From positions 124,001-188,000 of the forward strand of contig CANGYF010000001.1 of the NCBI GenBank assembly GCA_947458265.1: a stretch of 64,000 nucleotides of DNA. The letters are read 5' to 3'. A program made the translations under genes and the position numbers. The notes beneath the pieces were generated by a model, which saw nothing but the letters and a program-made list of their open reading frames with translations, made no database searches and was not told the DNA's origin. The stretch comes from Betaproteobacteria bacterium (lineage in GTDB: Bacteria; Pseudomonadota; Gammaproteobacteria; Burkholderiales; CAIKXV01). How positions within the stretch are numbered: position 1 is the stretch's first letter; each line of letters begins with the position of its first letter. Positions 44,302-53,040 of this stretch are shown here, in pieces.

Positions 44302-45297
44302 CTATCTGACCTGCTCCATCTTGAGCCCCGCTTCCTTGAAGAAGCGCGCCCAGCGTGCGATTTCGTCACGAATGTGGGTGCCGAACTGCTGCGGCGAATT
44401 GGCTGCGGCGGGATCCAGACCCTGCCGGATCAGGCCTTCGCGAAAGTCGCTGGATGCGAGCGCGCGCATGGTTTCCGCATTCAGGCGCTTGACGATGGCA
44501 GCCGGCGTCGCCGCAGGCGCAGTGACGCCAAACCACTGGACCACGTCGAAGCCGGGCAAGCCGGACTCTGCGAGCGTGGGGACCTCGGGTGCAGCTTCGG
44601 AACGCCTGGCGCTGGTCACGCCGAGCGCCTTGAGCCGCCCCGCCTTCACATGTGGAAGCGAGGTTGAAACCGATCCGAACAGCAGCTGTACATGGCCGCC
44701 GAGCAGGTCATTGGATGCGGGCGCACCTCCCTTGTAAGGTATGTGCATCAGCTTGATGCCGGCCGAGCGTGCGAACAGCTCGCCAATGAGATGCGACGTG
44801 GTGCCGGTGCCCGGAGACGCAAAGGTGATCGTGCCGGGCGATGCCTTCGCGAGCGCGATCAGGTCCTTGACCGACTGCACCGGTACCGATGGATGCGCGA
44901 CGAGGATATTGGGCACCAGCACGGCCAGGGCGATCGGCGCGAAGTCGCGCAGCGGGTCGTACGGTAGGTTCGCTTCCAGGCTTGGCGCGAACGCGAAATT
45001 GCTCGAGGAGGCCAGCAGGATCGTATGGCCGTCGGGCGCCGCGCGCGCCGCGAGCTCCACGCCGATGTTGCCGCCAGCGCCGGCCCGATTGTCGACGACG
45101 ACCTGCCGGCCCAGCGCCTCGGTGTACTTCAGCGACAGCATGCGGGTGACCACATCGGCTGCCCCGCCGGCGGGGAACGGGCAGAGGAATCGGATCGGCT
45201 TGTCTGGCCATGCCTGGGCGTGGGCGGCTTGCTGCCCCTGCCCTTACAGGCCGGCGCATGCAAGCATCAGCGCGCCTGCGCGAATCGTTACGTTCAT
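44302..45297 (-). pseudogene. Bug/TctC-type receptor gene with a stop codon in its signal peptide
   Basis: Reading from ATG 45297, the protein starts MNVTIRAGALMLACAGL, then meets TAA (45244-45246), and continues in the same frame with GQGQQAAHAQAWPDKPIRFL, the normal end of a signal peptide and start of a mature Bug receptor. The rest is intact for about 300 residues (VVDNRAGAGGNIGVELAARA, HIPYKGGAPASNDLLGGHVQ, VPTLAESGLPGFDVVQW). The family binds carboxylates in the periplasm. A single base separates it from an intact gene, so it is a recent lesion, a sequencing error, or a suppressed stop. Translation from an internal start would give a protein without export signal. Confidence 0.83.
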
Positions 45298-45401
45298 GGT
45301 CGTCCTTCTCCTTGCACGCGGTGCTCTTCGGCTCCTGTGGCACGCAACTTATACTACGGTGGATCGGTCACTGACCAGAACCGTCGATACCGGGAGATCG
45401 G

Positions 45402-46196
45402 ATGAAACTCGCAGGGAAAGTGGCGCTGTTGACCGGTGCAGGCGCAGGCATCGCCAGGGCTTCGGCGAAACTGTTCGCGCGCGAAGGCGCGCGCGTTGCC
45501 ATCATCGAGTTGAACGCCGAGACCGGATCGGCTGCCGCCGACGAAATTCGCGCGCAGGGCGGCGAGGCGCTGTTCGTCGAAACGGACGTGACCAGCGACG
45601 ACAGCGTACGCAACGCGGTCGAGGCGACCGTCGCCCGGTTCGGTCGCCTGGACGTGCTGATGAACTGCGCGGGCGGATCGCTGCAGGAAGATGGTCCGGT
45701 GCATCAGATGGACCTGGCCGTCTGGCATCGCACGATCGCCCTCAACCTGCTGCATCCCTTCCTGGTGTGCCGTCACGGCATTCCGCACCTGATGCAGGCG
45801 GGCGGCGGTTCGATCATCAACCTGGGGTCGCATATGGGGTTGAAGGGGTCGCAGAAGCCCGCCTATGCAGCGACCAAGGGCGGCATTACCTCGTTCACCC
45901 AGACGCTTGCTGCGCAATATGCGGCGCATGGCATCCGTGCCAACGGCATCGCGCCGGGAACGGTGCGTACGGAGCGGTCGATCAAGCGATGGGAGGGACG
46001 GACGGAAGACCAGATGACGCCGGCCGAGCGCGCGCAGCTCGCGATCCGAAAGATGTATCCGTTCTCGGTGGGCGAGGCGGAGCACATTGCTTCCATCGCT
46101 CTGTTCCTGGCCTGCGACGACTCGCGCATGCTCACCGGCACGATGATCGCCGCGGATGGCGGACGGTCTTCCTACATCAAGGTGAGTCAGAGCTAA
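45402..46196 (+). CDS. Short-chain dehydrogenase/reductase
   Basis: A 264-residue classical SDR. The NAD(P) motif reads TGAGAGIARASA, with Glu/Asn after beta-2 (IIELNAE) suggesting NAD preference. NCAGG is the NNAG-like motif. The catalytic set is Ser in INLGSHMG and Tyr-Lys in AYAATKGG. Substrate unknown. It diverges from the Bug gene at 44302-45297 with 104 bases between starts, where both promoters must lie, and converges on the next Bug gene, with a repeat element between. Confidence 0.88.
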   Translation: MKLAGKVALLTGAGAGIARASAKLFAREGARVAIIELNAETGSAAADEIRAQGGEALFVETDVTSDDSVRNAVEATVARFGRLDVLMNCAGGSLQEDGPVHQMDLAVWHRTIALNLLHPFLVCRHGIPHLMQAGGGSIINLGSHMGLKGSQKPAYAATKGGITSFTQTLAAQYAAHGIRANGIAPGTVRTERSIKRWEGRTEDQMTPAERAQLAIRKMYPFSVGEAEHIASIALFLACDDSRMLTGTMIAADGGRSSYIKVSQS

Positions 46197-46211
46197 GTCG
46201 TGACCCAGTCG

Positions 46212-46296
46212 AGGAAACCCGGGTCAGACACGCATTAGCGGCGCGGTCGCGCCATAGCGTCCGCAGTAACCGCTAATGCGTGTCTGACCCGGGTTT
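46212..46296. repeat. Palindromic repeat element, site 6
   Basis: Arms 46215-46241 and 46270-46296 form a 27-bp perfect inverted repeat starting AAACCCGGGTCAGACACGCA, with a 28-base loop; an additional partial copy (CCTGGGTTTTC) follows. The outer arm has ACCCGGGTCAGA instead of ATCCGGGTCAGA, and both arms carry the change. It lies between the convergent SDR and Bug genes, 15 bases from either end. Confidence 0.87.
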
Positions 46297-46311
46297 TCTA
46301 CCTGGGTTTTC

Positions 46312-47325
46312 TCATTCCGGCTTGAGGCCGGCGGCTTTCACGACAGAGGCCCACTTGGGGATCTCGCGGGCGATGAACGCGCCGAGTTCCTCCGGCGTTC
46401 CGGCCACGACATCGACGCCCTGCGTGGCGAAGCGCTCGCGCACCGTGGCATCCGACATCGCCGCCTTGAAGGCGCCGTGCAGCCGGGTCACCACCTCGCG
46501 GGGCAGGCCATGCGGTCCTAGCAGCCCGTACCAGCCAGCAGACTCGAAGCCCTTCAAGGTCTCGCTGACGGTCGGCACCTTCGGCAGCAGTGCGGAGCGG
46601 GTCGGCCCGCAGACCGCGATTGCGCGCAGCCGGCCAGCCTCGATATGCGGCAGCGTCGCCACCAGTGTGTTCACCTGAAACTGCACATGGCCGCCAAGCG
46701 TATCGGTCAGCGCAGCGCCCGCGCCCTTGTACGGCACGTTCACGATGTCGATACCGGCCATCGACTTCAGCAGTTCGACCGCCAGGAACTGCGACGTACC
46801 CGCCGACGTGCCGGCCGCGAGCTGTCCCGGGCGCGCCTTGGCCAGCGCGATGAACTCCTTCACCGTGCGCGCGGGCAGCGAAGGATGCACCACCAGCACT
46901 GTCTGCACCGTTGCCAGCAGGGTGATCGGCGTGAAGTCGCGGACCGGGTCGAACGCGAGCTTCGCGAACAGGCTGGGGTTGATCGCGTGCGGCGTGCTGG
47001 CCATCAGGAGCGTGTGCCCGTCCGGCATCGCGCGGGCGACGAACTCAGTACCGATGTTCGTGCCGCCCCCGGCCCGGTTCTCGATCAGCGCGGGCTGGCC
47101 GAGCAGTTCGCCGAGTTTCGGCGCGATCGCCCGCGCGATGATGTCGGTGCCACCGCCCGGGGCGGCCGGTACCACCAGACGCACCGGCTTCGACGGAAAC
47201 GGATAGGGCTGGGCGTGCGCCGCGCCAGCGCAGGCGAGGGCGAACGCGGCGGTGGCAACGGCCGCGGCCCGTGAACGGGCGGTGGGTCGGGTATCGCGCG
47301 GGCCGCGCAGGTCGTTCGTCATCAT
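46312..47325 (-). CDS. Bug/TctC-type tripartite tricarboxylate receptor
   Basis: A 337-residue periplasmic receptor. The signal peptide ends around AFALACAGAAHA. Mature-domain landmarks are KPVRLVVPAAPGGGTDIIAR, IENRAGGGTNIGTEFVARA, VNVPYKGAGAALTDTLGGHV and VPTVSETLKGFESAGWYGLL. It captures a carboxylate for a TctAB permease; none is in the window, as is typical for expanded Bug families of Burkholderiales. ATG 47325 or 47322 may be used. It diverges from the next Bug gene with a 72-base shared promoter region. Confidence 0.92.
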   Translation of the reverse strand: MMTNDLRGPRDTRPTARSRAAAVATAAFALACAGAAHAQPYPFPSKPVRLVVPAAPGGGTDIIARAIAPKLGELLGQPALIENRAGGGTNIGTEFVARAMPDGHTLLMASTPHAINPSLFAKLAFDPVRDFTPITLLATVQTVLVVHPSLPARTVKEFIALAKARPGQLAAGTSAGTSQFLAVELLKSMAGIDIVNVPYKGAGAALTDTLGGHVQFQVNTLVATLPHIEAGRLRAIAVCGPTRSALLPKVPTVSETLKGFESAGWYGLLGPHGLPREVVTRLHGAFKAAMSDATVRERFATQGVDVVAGTPEELGAFIAREIPKWASVVKAAGLKPE

Positions 47326-47397
47326 CGGCGCAGCATGCCCGAACGCGCCGATTGATTCCAGAGACAGGATAGGATCGCCGACTCTGGAGGACACACG

Positions 47398-48435
47398 ATG
47401 AACCACGCAGACCACCCCGCTACGCCCAGCCCGCGCAGGCGCCGGCTAGTGGCGGCCGCAGGCTCCACGTTCGCGACCCTGGCCACCGGCATCGTCGCCG
47501 CAACAAGCACCACCCCCGCCCGCGCCCAGCAGCCCGCCCCGACCAAGCCCATCCGCCTGATCGTCCCCTATCCCGCCGGCGGCGGCACCGACGCGCTCGC
47601 TCGCACCATCGCCCCGGAACTCAGCGAGGCCCTCGGCCAGCCGGTGATCATCGACAACCGACCCGGCGCCAACGGCATCATCGGCAGCGACGCGGTCGCG
47701 CGCTCGAAGCCCGACGGCAGCACCTTCCTGCTGACCATCGCCAGCCACACCATCAACCCGCTGCTGTATACGAAGCTGCCCTACGACAACGAGAACGACC
47801 TCGTGCCGGTGACCCTGGTCGCCGAATACCCGTTCGTGCTGGTCGTGCACCCGGCGCTGCCGGTGAAGAGTGCGAAGGAGTTCATCGCACTCGCCCGCAA
47901 GCGCAAGGGTGAAGTCACCTACGCCTCGTCCGGCAACGGCAGCGGTCCGCACCTGGGCATGGAGCTGCTGGCCGCGATGGCCGACATCGACATGATCCAT
48001 GTGCCGTACAAGGGCGCTGCGCCCGCCACCGCCGACCTGCTCGGCGGACAGGTGCAGGCGATGCTCAACAACTTCCTCGCCTCGGCGTCGCTGATCCGCG
48101 CCGGACGCCTGCGTCCGCTGGCGGTGACCAGCCTGAAGCGCTCGGCCGCGATGCCCGAGCTGCCGACGCTCGCTGAATCCGCACTGCCCGGCTTCGAGGT
48201 GAACGGCTGGTACGGCCTGTTCGCCCCGCGAGGCACTACCCCGGCCACGCTCAACGCCATGCAGGAGGCCGTGGCCAAGGCGATGCGCCGCCCCGCCGTG
48301 GCCGAGCGCCTGTCCGGCGATGGCGCCGTCGCCGTCACCAACACCCCGGCCGCCTTCGCCAAGTACCTGCGTGCCGACAGCGAGAAGTGGGCGAAGGTGA
48401 TCAAGCGCGCGAAGCTCGCCCCCGAGACGCTCTGA
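47398..48435 (+). CDS. Bug/TctC-type tripartite tricarboxylate receptor
   Basis: A 345-residue receptor with a Tat-like export signal: PSPRRRRLVAAAGSTFATLA, cleaved near ATSTTPARAQ. Landmarks are KPIRLIVPYPAGGGTDALAR, IDNRPGANGIIGSDAVARSK, IHVPYKGAAPATADLLGGQV and LPTLAESALPGFEVNGWYGL. It heads a plus-strand unit with an alpha/beta hydrolase (13 bases downstream) and an MmgE/PrpD protein, which suggests that the captured compound is then processed by these two enzymes. Ligand unknown. Confidence 0.92.
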   Translation: MNHADHPATPSPRRRRLVAAAGSTFATLATGIVAATSTTPARAQQPAPTKPIRLIVPYPAGGGTDALARTIAPELSEALGQPVIIDNRPGANGIIGSDAVARSKPDGSTFLLTIASHTINPLLYTKLPYDNENDLVPVTLVAEYPFVLVVHPALPVKSAKEFIALARKRKGEVTYASSGNGSGPHLGMELLAAMADIDMIHVPYKGAAPATADLLGGQVQAMLNNFLASASLIRAGRLRPLAVTSLKRSAAMPELPTLAESALPGFEVNGWYGLFAPRGTTPATLNAMQEAVAKAMRRPAVAERLSGDGAVAVTNTPAAFAKYLRADSEKWAKVIKRAKLAPETL

Positions 48436-48448
48436 GGTAACGACCCCG

Positions 48449-49306
48449 ATGCCGATCTTCCAGCGCTCCGGCCAGCCCGACCTGCACTACCACCTCGACG
48501 ACTTCACCGACCCGTGGCGCAACGCCCCGGTGCTGATCCTTCAGCATGGCAACGGCCGCTCGGCCGAGTTCTGGTATCGCAGCGTCCCCTACCTGTCGCG
48601 CTTTTACAAAGTCGTGCGGCCGGACATGCGCGGCCTCGGAAAGTCAGGGACGAACTTCGACCCGAAGACCCAGATGGACCCGCAGATCCTGATCGACGAC
48701 CTTGCGGACCTCGTCAAGCACCTCGTCCGCGACTTCAACACCGACCGCACCCACTTCTGCGGCGAGTCCCTCGGCGGCATCCTCGGCCTGGGCCTCGCCG
48801 CTCAGCATCCCGACCTGCTGCGTACCCTCACCATCTGCGCCACCCCGGTGTTCATCAGCGACAAGATGAAGCAGAGCTATGCCCTCGGCCGCGGCTCGCG
48901 CACCGACGCGATGCGCGAGATGGGCGCAGCGAAGTGGGTCGACACCACCAATCGCTCGACCCGCTTCCCGCCCGAGACCGAGGAGGGGATGTTCGCCTGG
49001 TACGCGAAGACCTTCGCCGCGAACGACTTCGAGGTACAGCTGCGGCTGGTGGAGATTCTCAACACCGCGAGTGCCGAGGGCTTCCTGCCGGACGTGAAGC
49101 TGCCGGTGCTCGGCCTGTACCCCGACGCCGGCCCGATCACCGATGCCGAACAGGAGCGCCTGCTGCGCGAACGCCTGGCCGACTTCCGCATCGCCTACCT
49201 GCCCACGCGCTACCACATGGCGCACATGATCCATCCCGCGACCTGCGCACGGCATGTGCTCGAGTTCATCGGCGCGCACGATGGCATCGCGGTCACGGAG
49301 ACCTGA
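48449..49306 (+). CDS. Alpha/beta hydrolase
   Basis: A 285-residue alpha/beta-fold hydrolase. The oxyanion HGN motif is LILQHGNGRSAEFW, the nucleophile elbow is FCGESLGGILGLGL (Ser), the acid is expected near LGLYPDAGP, and the histidine is in RYHMAHMIHP. Similar proteins hydrolyse esters, enol lactones or C-C bonds of ring-cleavage products. Between a Bug receptor and an MmgE/PrpD gene (6 bases to the latter), an enol-lactone or ester step in a carboxylate pathway is plausible but is inference. Confidence 0.86.
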   Translation: MPIFQRSGQPDLHYHLDDFTDPWRNAPVLILQHGNGRSAEFWYRSVPYLSRFYKVVRPDMRGLGKSGTNFDPKTQMDPQILIDDLADLVKHLVRDFNTDRTHFCGESLGGILGLGLAAQHPDLLRTLTICATPVFISDKMKQSYALGRGSRTDAMREMGAAKWVDTTNRSTRFPPETEEGMFAWYAKTFAANDFEVQLRLVEILNTASAEGFLPDVKLPVLGLYPDAGPITDAEQERLLRERLADFRIAYLPTRYHMAHMIHPATCARHVLEFIGAHDGIAVTET

Positions 49307-49312
49307 ACAGCC

Positions 49313-50704
49313 ATGGAACAGTCCCTCGATACCCGCACCGTCACCCTCACCAAGACCTTCTGCAACCACCTCGCCACGACGACCTACGAGTCGCTGACCC
49401 CGGCTGCGGTACGCGAATGCAAGCGCGGCATCCTCGACTGGCTGGGCTGCGCCCTGGCTGGCAGCCATCACCCCGAGCTCGACATCACGCTCGAGACACT
49501 GAAGCTCAATGGCGGCCGCCCGGTCGCCACCGTGATCGGACGCGGCCTGAAGCTCGGCCTGCTCGAGGCGCCGATCGCCAACGGCCAGATGGGCCACCTG
49601 CTCGACTACGACGACACCCACATGGGTGGCGTGGTGCTGCATGCGAGCTCGCCGATCCTGGCGGCGCTGTTCGCGCTGAGCGAGCACCTTGACGAAGTAC
49701 GTGGTCCTTCAAGCCCGGTGTGCACGCCAGTGAGCGGCCGCGAGTTCATGCTCGCCTACGCCACCGGCTTCGAAGCCGGCGTGCGCGTCGGACGCACCGC
49801 CCCCGGCCATCATGACGGCGGCTGGCATCTCACGGGCACGCTCGGCACCATCGCCGCCGGTGCCGCCTGCGCCAAGCTGCTCGGCCTCACCGGCCAGCAG
49901 ATGACCTACGCACTGGCGATCGCCGCCACCCAGGCCGCCGGCATGCAACAGAACCGCGGCACGATGTGCAAGTCGCTGCATGCAGGCAAGGCCGCGTCGA
50001 ACGGACTGCTGGCCGCACTGCTCGCCTCGAAGGGCTTCGACGGCACGCAGGAGATCGTCGAAGGCAACAAGGGCTTCGGACGCATCTACAGCAAGACCAG
50101 CGAGTCGGAGCGGCTCATCGAAGGCCTCGGCGGCCCGTGGGTGATCGAGACCAACGGCCACAAGCCGTATGCCTGCGGGGTGCTGCTGCATCCGCTGATC
50201 GATGCGATGGTGGAGATGAAGCAGCGCCATCCGGTCGACCCGGCGCAGATCGAGGCGATCGCGCTGCGCGTGCATCCGCTGGTGCTGAGCATCACCGGCG
50301 TGTCGGAACCGTCGACCGGGCTGCAGTCGAAGTTCTCGTGGAAGCATTCGGCGGCGGTGGCCTACGTGGACGGTAATGCGGGGATCCCGCAGTACACGGA
50401 CGAGAAGGCAGTAGACCCGGTGATCGCAGCGTTACGCGGGAAGGTCAGCGCCATCGGCGATGCATCGCTCGGGAAGGATGAAGCGTTTGCGGTGATGCGC
50501 GCCGGAGGGCAGACATTCGAAATCCACATCCCTCACGCGAGCGGGACGGCGGCGAATCCGATGACGGATGAGGCGATGCGGAAGAAGTTCGTGGCCAACG
50601 CTGCAGGCCTGGCGCCGGCGGCGGCGGAGGCGATCGTGGGGCTCATGGAGCGATTCGATGGGAGCGAGGCCGGCCGCCTCATGGCTACCTGCGCGCCCCG
50701 ATAG
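49313..50704 (+). CDS. MmgE/PrpD family protein
   Basis: A 463-residue protein of the 2-methylcitrate dehydratase / cis-aconitate decarboxylase / iminodisuccinate epimerase superfamily. Characteristic stretches are GILDWLGCALAGSHHPE, ANGQMGHLLDYDDTH, CKSLHAGKAASNGLLAALLA and NGHKPYACGVLLHPLIDAM, which contain the active-site Asp, His and Lys residues. The family acts on small di- and tricarboxylates; the precise reaction is not determined. Last gene of the Bug-hydrolase-MmgE unit and the last before the accessory island. Confidence 0.9.
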   Translation: MEQSLDTRTVTLTKTFCNHLATTTYESLTPAAVRECKRGILDWLGCALAGSHHPELDITLETLKLNGGRPVATVIGRGLKLGLLEAPIANGQMGHLLDYDDTHMGGVVLHASSPILAALFALSEHLDEVRGPSSPVCTPVSGREFMLAYATGFEAGVRVGRTAPGHHDGGWHLTGTLGTIAAGAACAKLLGLTGQQMTYALAIAATQAAGMQQNRGTMCKSLHAGKAASNGLLAALLASKGFDGTQEIVEGNKGFGRIYSKTSESERLIEGLGGPWVIETNGHKPYACGVLLHPLIDAMVEMKQRHPVDPAQIEAIALRVHPLVLSITGVSEPSTGLQSKFSWKHSAAVAYVDGNAGIPQYTDEKAVDPVIAALRGKVSAIGDASLGKDEAFAVMRAGGQTFEIHIPHASGTAANPMTDEAMRKKFVANAAGLAPAAAEAIVGLMERFDGSEAGRLMATCAPR

Positions 50705-50739
50705 CCCTCCGATTCGACTATCCGTAACTCGAAGGGCTA

Positions 50740-50791
50740 TTTAGTTAATGTACACTGGTACTAAAAAGGATTAATAGTTAAAATCCCCGGT
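50740..50791 (+). promoter_or_regulatory. AT-rich promoter region of the DUF4143 ATPase gene
   Basis: A sharp AT-rich patch between two GC-rich genes, TTTAGTTAATGTACACTGGT followed by ACTAAAAAGG and TTAATAGTTAAAAT. It ends next to the GTG start of the ATPase gene. Several -10-like hexamers can be drawn, so a single promoter cannot be assigned. The composition break marks the left edge of the accessory island. Confidence 0.4.
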
Positions 50792-52291
50792 GTGAAGATC
50801 GCGAAGGAAGAGATTTCCGCCGTCCTCGCCCAGTTCAATCCCTGGTGGCGGGGCGAGCCTCTGACTGACATCCCCGGATGGCGGCGGGCGGCGTTCGTCG
50901 AGCTCCATGCGTGGATGACTGCGCCCCCAGCTCCCCGTGCGGTGATGCTCTCCGGCGCCCGGCAGATCGGCAAGACCACGCTGATGCTGCAGGTGGCCGA
51001 CGCCTTGCTGCATGCCGGCGTGCCGGCGGCCAACATCCTGTACGCCACCTTCGACCACCCGATGCTGAAGCTGGCTGGCATCGACGCGGTGATCGACGCC
51101 TGGCGCGAACGCGAGCCGCGCGCCGACGGGCCGGAGTACCTGCTGCTCGATGAAGCGCAGTTCATCCGCGACTGGGCGACCTGGGTCAAGCACCAGGTGG
51201 ACTTCCGCAAGAACCGGCGCATCGCCTTCACCGGCTCGGCGATGCCGCTGGTGGCGTCCGACCAGGAGTCCGGCGTCGGCCGCTGGCATACGATCCGGCT
51301 CACCACGCTGTCGTTCTACGAATACCTGCAGATCAAGCGCGTGCAACTGCCCGTGTTGCCTGCCCTGCCCAGCCTGCGCGACCTGTTCGACTGGGCGCCG
51401 GCGGACTTCCTCCGCACGGCCGACCTCGCCAGCCCCTACATCGGCCATTTCCACGAGTACCTGCTGCGCGGTGGATTTCCGCAGACCGCGCAGGTGGAAA
51501 GCATCACCCATGCGCAACGCCTGCTGCGCGAAGACATCATCGACAAGGTGCTCAAGCGCGACATGACCGCGCTGTTCGGCGTGCGCCGCGTGCTCGACCT
51601 CGAGCACACCTTCCTCTATCTGTGCCTCCACGACGGTGGCTTGCTGGACATGGTCGACCTGTGCAGCAACCTGCAGGTCAAGCGCCCGACGGCCCAGCAC
51701 TTCATCGAGCTGCTCGAGGCTACCCACCTGATCTACCGCCTTGCGCCTTTCGGCTACGGCAAGGACGTGCTGCGCGCCCGGTTCAAGATCTACCTGGCCG
51801 ACGCGGCCATCGCCCCGGCGGTGATGCTCAGGGGCAAGGCGCTGCTGGAGGATGCCGCGGCGCTGGGCGTGGCCACCGAGACCGCCGTGTTCAAGCACCT
51901 GTTCGCCTGCTATTACGCACAGAGCGTCCGGTTCTCGTATTGGCGTGGCAAGCGCGACCATGAAGTGGACCTCGTCGCCGAAACGGGCGGCGAGCTGATC
52001 CCGTTCGAGGTGAAGTACCGCGCCCAGCATGCTGGCGTCCGCGAGCTCAAGGGGCTGGTCGAGCTGTGCCAGGCGAAGCAGGTCGCGCGAGGGTATGTCG
52101 TCACCAAGGCACTGGATGACTTCGGGCTGCTGCCTGGGGTGCCGGCGGGCGCAGCGAACGCGGCGGCGCCGCAGATCATGCGGGTACCGGCGCCGCTGCT
52201 GTGCTACTGGATGGGGCGGATGGAGATGCCGTCGAGCGCGAAGGCCGACGCCGTCTCGCGCAGCGACCACCCGCACCGAGGGGCTGGGTAG
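50792..52291 (+). CDS. AAA ATPase with DUF4143 domain
   Basis: A 499-residue P-loop ATPase. Walker A is LSGARQIGKTTLML, Walker B is YLLLDEAQFIRDW, and sensor 1 is IAFTGSAMPL. The C-terminal DUF4143 region ends with a PDDEXK-like pattern (DHEVDLVAETGGELIPFEVK, i.e. E-V-D then E-V-K). The start is GTG 50792. Proteins of this family are common in islands and often frameshifted; their biological role is unknown. Its last codons run into the relic of a DUF1016 nuclease gene. Confidence 0.85.
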   Translation: MKIAKEEISAVLAQFNPWWRGEPLTDIPGWRRAAFVELHAWMTAPPAPRAVMLSGARQIGKTTLMLQVADALLHAGVPAANILYATFDHPMLKLAGIDAVIDAWREREPRADGPEYLLLDEAQFIRDWATWVKHQVDFRKNRRIAFTGSAMPLVASDQESGVGRWHTIRLTTLSFYEYLQIKRVQLPVLPALPSLRDLFDWAPADFLRTADLASPYIGHFHEYLLRGGFPQTAQVESITHAQRLLREDIIDKVLKRDMTALFGVRRVLDLEHTFLYLCLHDGGLLDMVDLCSNLQVKRPTAQHFIELLEATHLIYRLAPFGYGKDVLRARFKIYLADAAIAPAVMLRGKALLEDAAALGVATETAVFKHLFACYYAQSVRFSYWRGKRDHEVDLVAETGGELIPFEVKYRAQHAGVRELKGLVELCQAKQVARGYVVTKALDDFGLLPGVPAGAANAAAPQIMRVPAPLLCYWMGRMEMPSSAKADAVSRSDHPHRGAG

Positions 52292-52295
52292 CCAG

Positions 52296-52475
52296 CGCGC
52301 CAGCTATGGGACGGAGATTGTCGCCACACTGTCGCGACAATTGGTGGCCGACTGCGGGCGTGGCTTTGAAGCCCTGCAGTCATCGGCCGATGACCGCTGC
52401 AACGCCGTCACTGCTCTGGCGATGGGCGCGCTAGCCACGGAGCGAATCAGTAACCTGATCAAGCTTGTGGCATAG
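52296..52475 (+). pseudogene. Relic of a DUF1016 (YhcG-type) nuclease
   Basis: The plus strand reads RASYGTEIVATLSRQLVADC then GRGFE, which matches the well-conserved 'YG..IV..LS..L...YG.GF' segment of DUF1016/PDDEXK proteins. The frame then goes on as unrelated sequence to a stop at 52473-52475. There is no proper start codon, and the rest of the domain is missing. It is interpreted as a deletion remnant. Confidence 0.5.
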
Positions 52476-52524
52476 CCGTGCCGGGTTGCAGACGGGGCCT
52501 CCTCGCGACTCGGAGGCTACATCA

Positions 52525-53037
52525 TCAAGCGTTTCGAGGTTCACCGAAAAGGCGCCGCGCATCCTTCAGCAGCAAGATCAGTTGCTGCTCGCGCGCCGGA
52601 GACGCCTCGAAACCGAACCGCAAGTAGAAGCGGGCTGCGGCTTCGTCGATCGGGTGGGTCAGTAACGCTCGAACGCCAGCCTGATCTGCAACCATGAGCG
52701 TGCGACGGATCGCGTCCTGAAGCAAGCCGACGCCGAGGCCGCGGCCCTGGTCGACCATGGCCACGGCAAGCCGTGCAAGGATGACTACCGGGATGGGATA
52801 GTTGCCCATACCCTTGCGCACGCGGTCAGGCGCTTCCACGCTATCGATCTGCCCCACGGCCAGACTGAAGTAGCCCGCGATGCGCTGGCCATCGACCACT
52901 ACATAGGTTCTGGCCGAACCGCTGGCATGAGCCTGTCTTGCATACCGAACCAGCCACTCATTCAGCGCAGGGTTGCCGCAGTCGAAGGCGTCCAGCAGGT
53001 GCGCGGCGTCCAGCGGCTGTGGTGGGCCCACAGCCAT
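52525..53037 (-). CDS. GNAT acetyltransferase toxin (TacT-like)
   Basis: A 170-residue GNAT-fold toxin. It has FDCGNPALNEWLVRYARQAH at the N-terminus, VAGYFSLA-type core (RIAGYFSLAVGQID), the acetyl-CoA loop VDQGRGLGVGLLQDAIRR and a C-terminal AAARFYLRFGFEASP. TacT-like toxins acetylate the amino group of charged aminoacyl-tRNA and stop translation. It follows the DUF1778 antitoxin gene at three bases, the standard tacA-tacT order. All signature blocks look intact. Confidence 0.88.
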   Translation of the reverse strand: MAVGPPQPLDAAHLLDAFDCGNPALNEWLVRYARQAHASGSARTYVVVDGQRIAGYFSLAVGQIDSVEAPDRVRKGMGNYPIPVVILARLAVAMVDQGRGLGVGLLQDAIRRTLMVADQAGVRALLTHPIDEAAARFYLRFGFEASPAREQQLILLLKDARRLFGEPRNA

Positions 53038-53040
53038 CAG

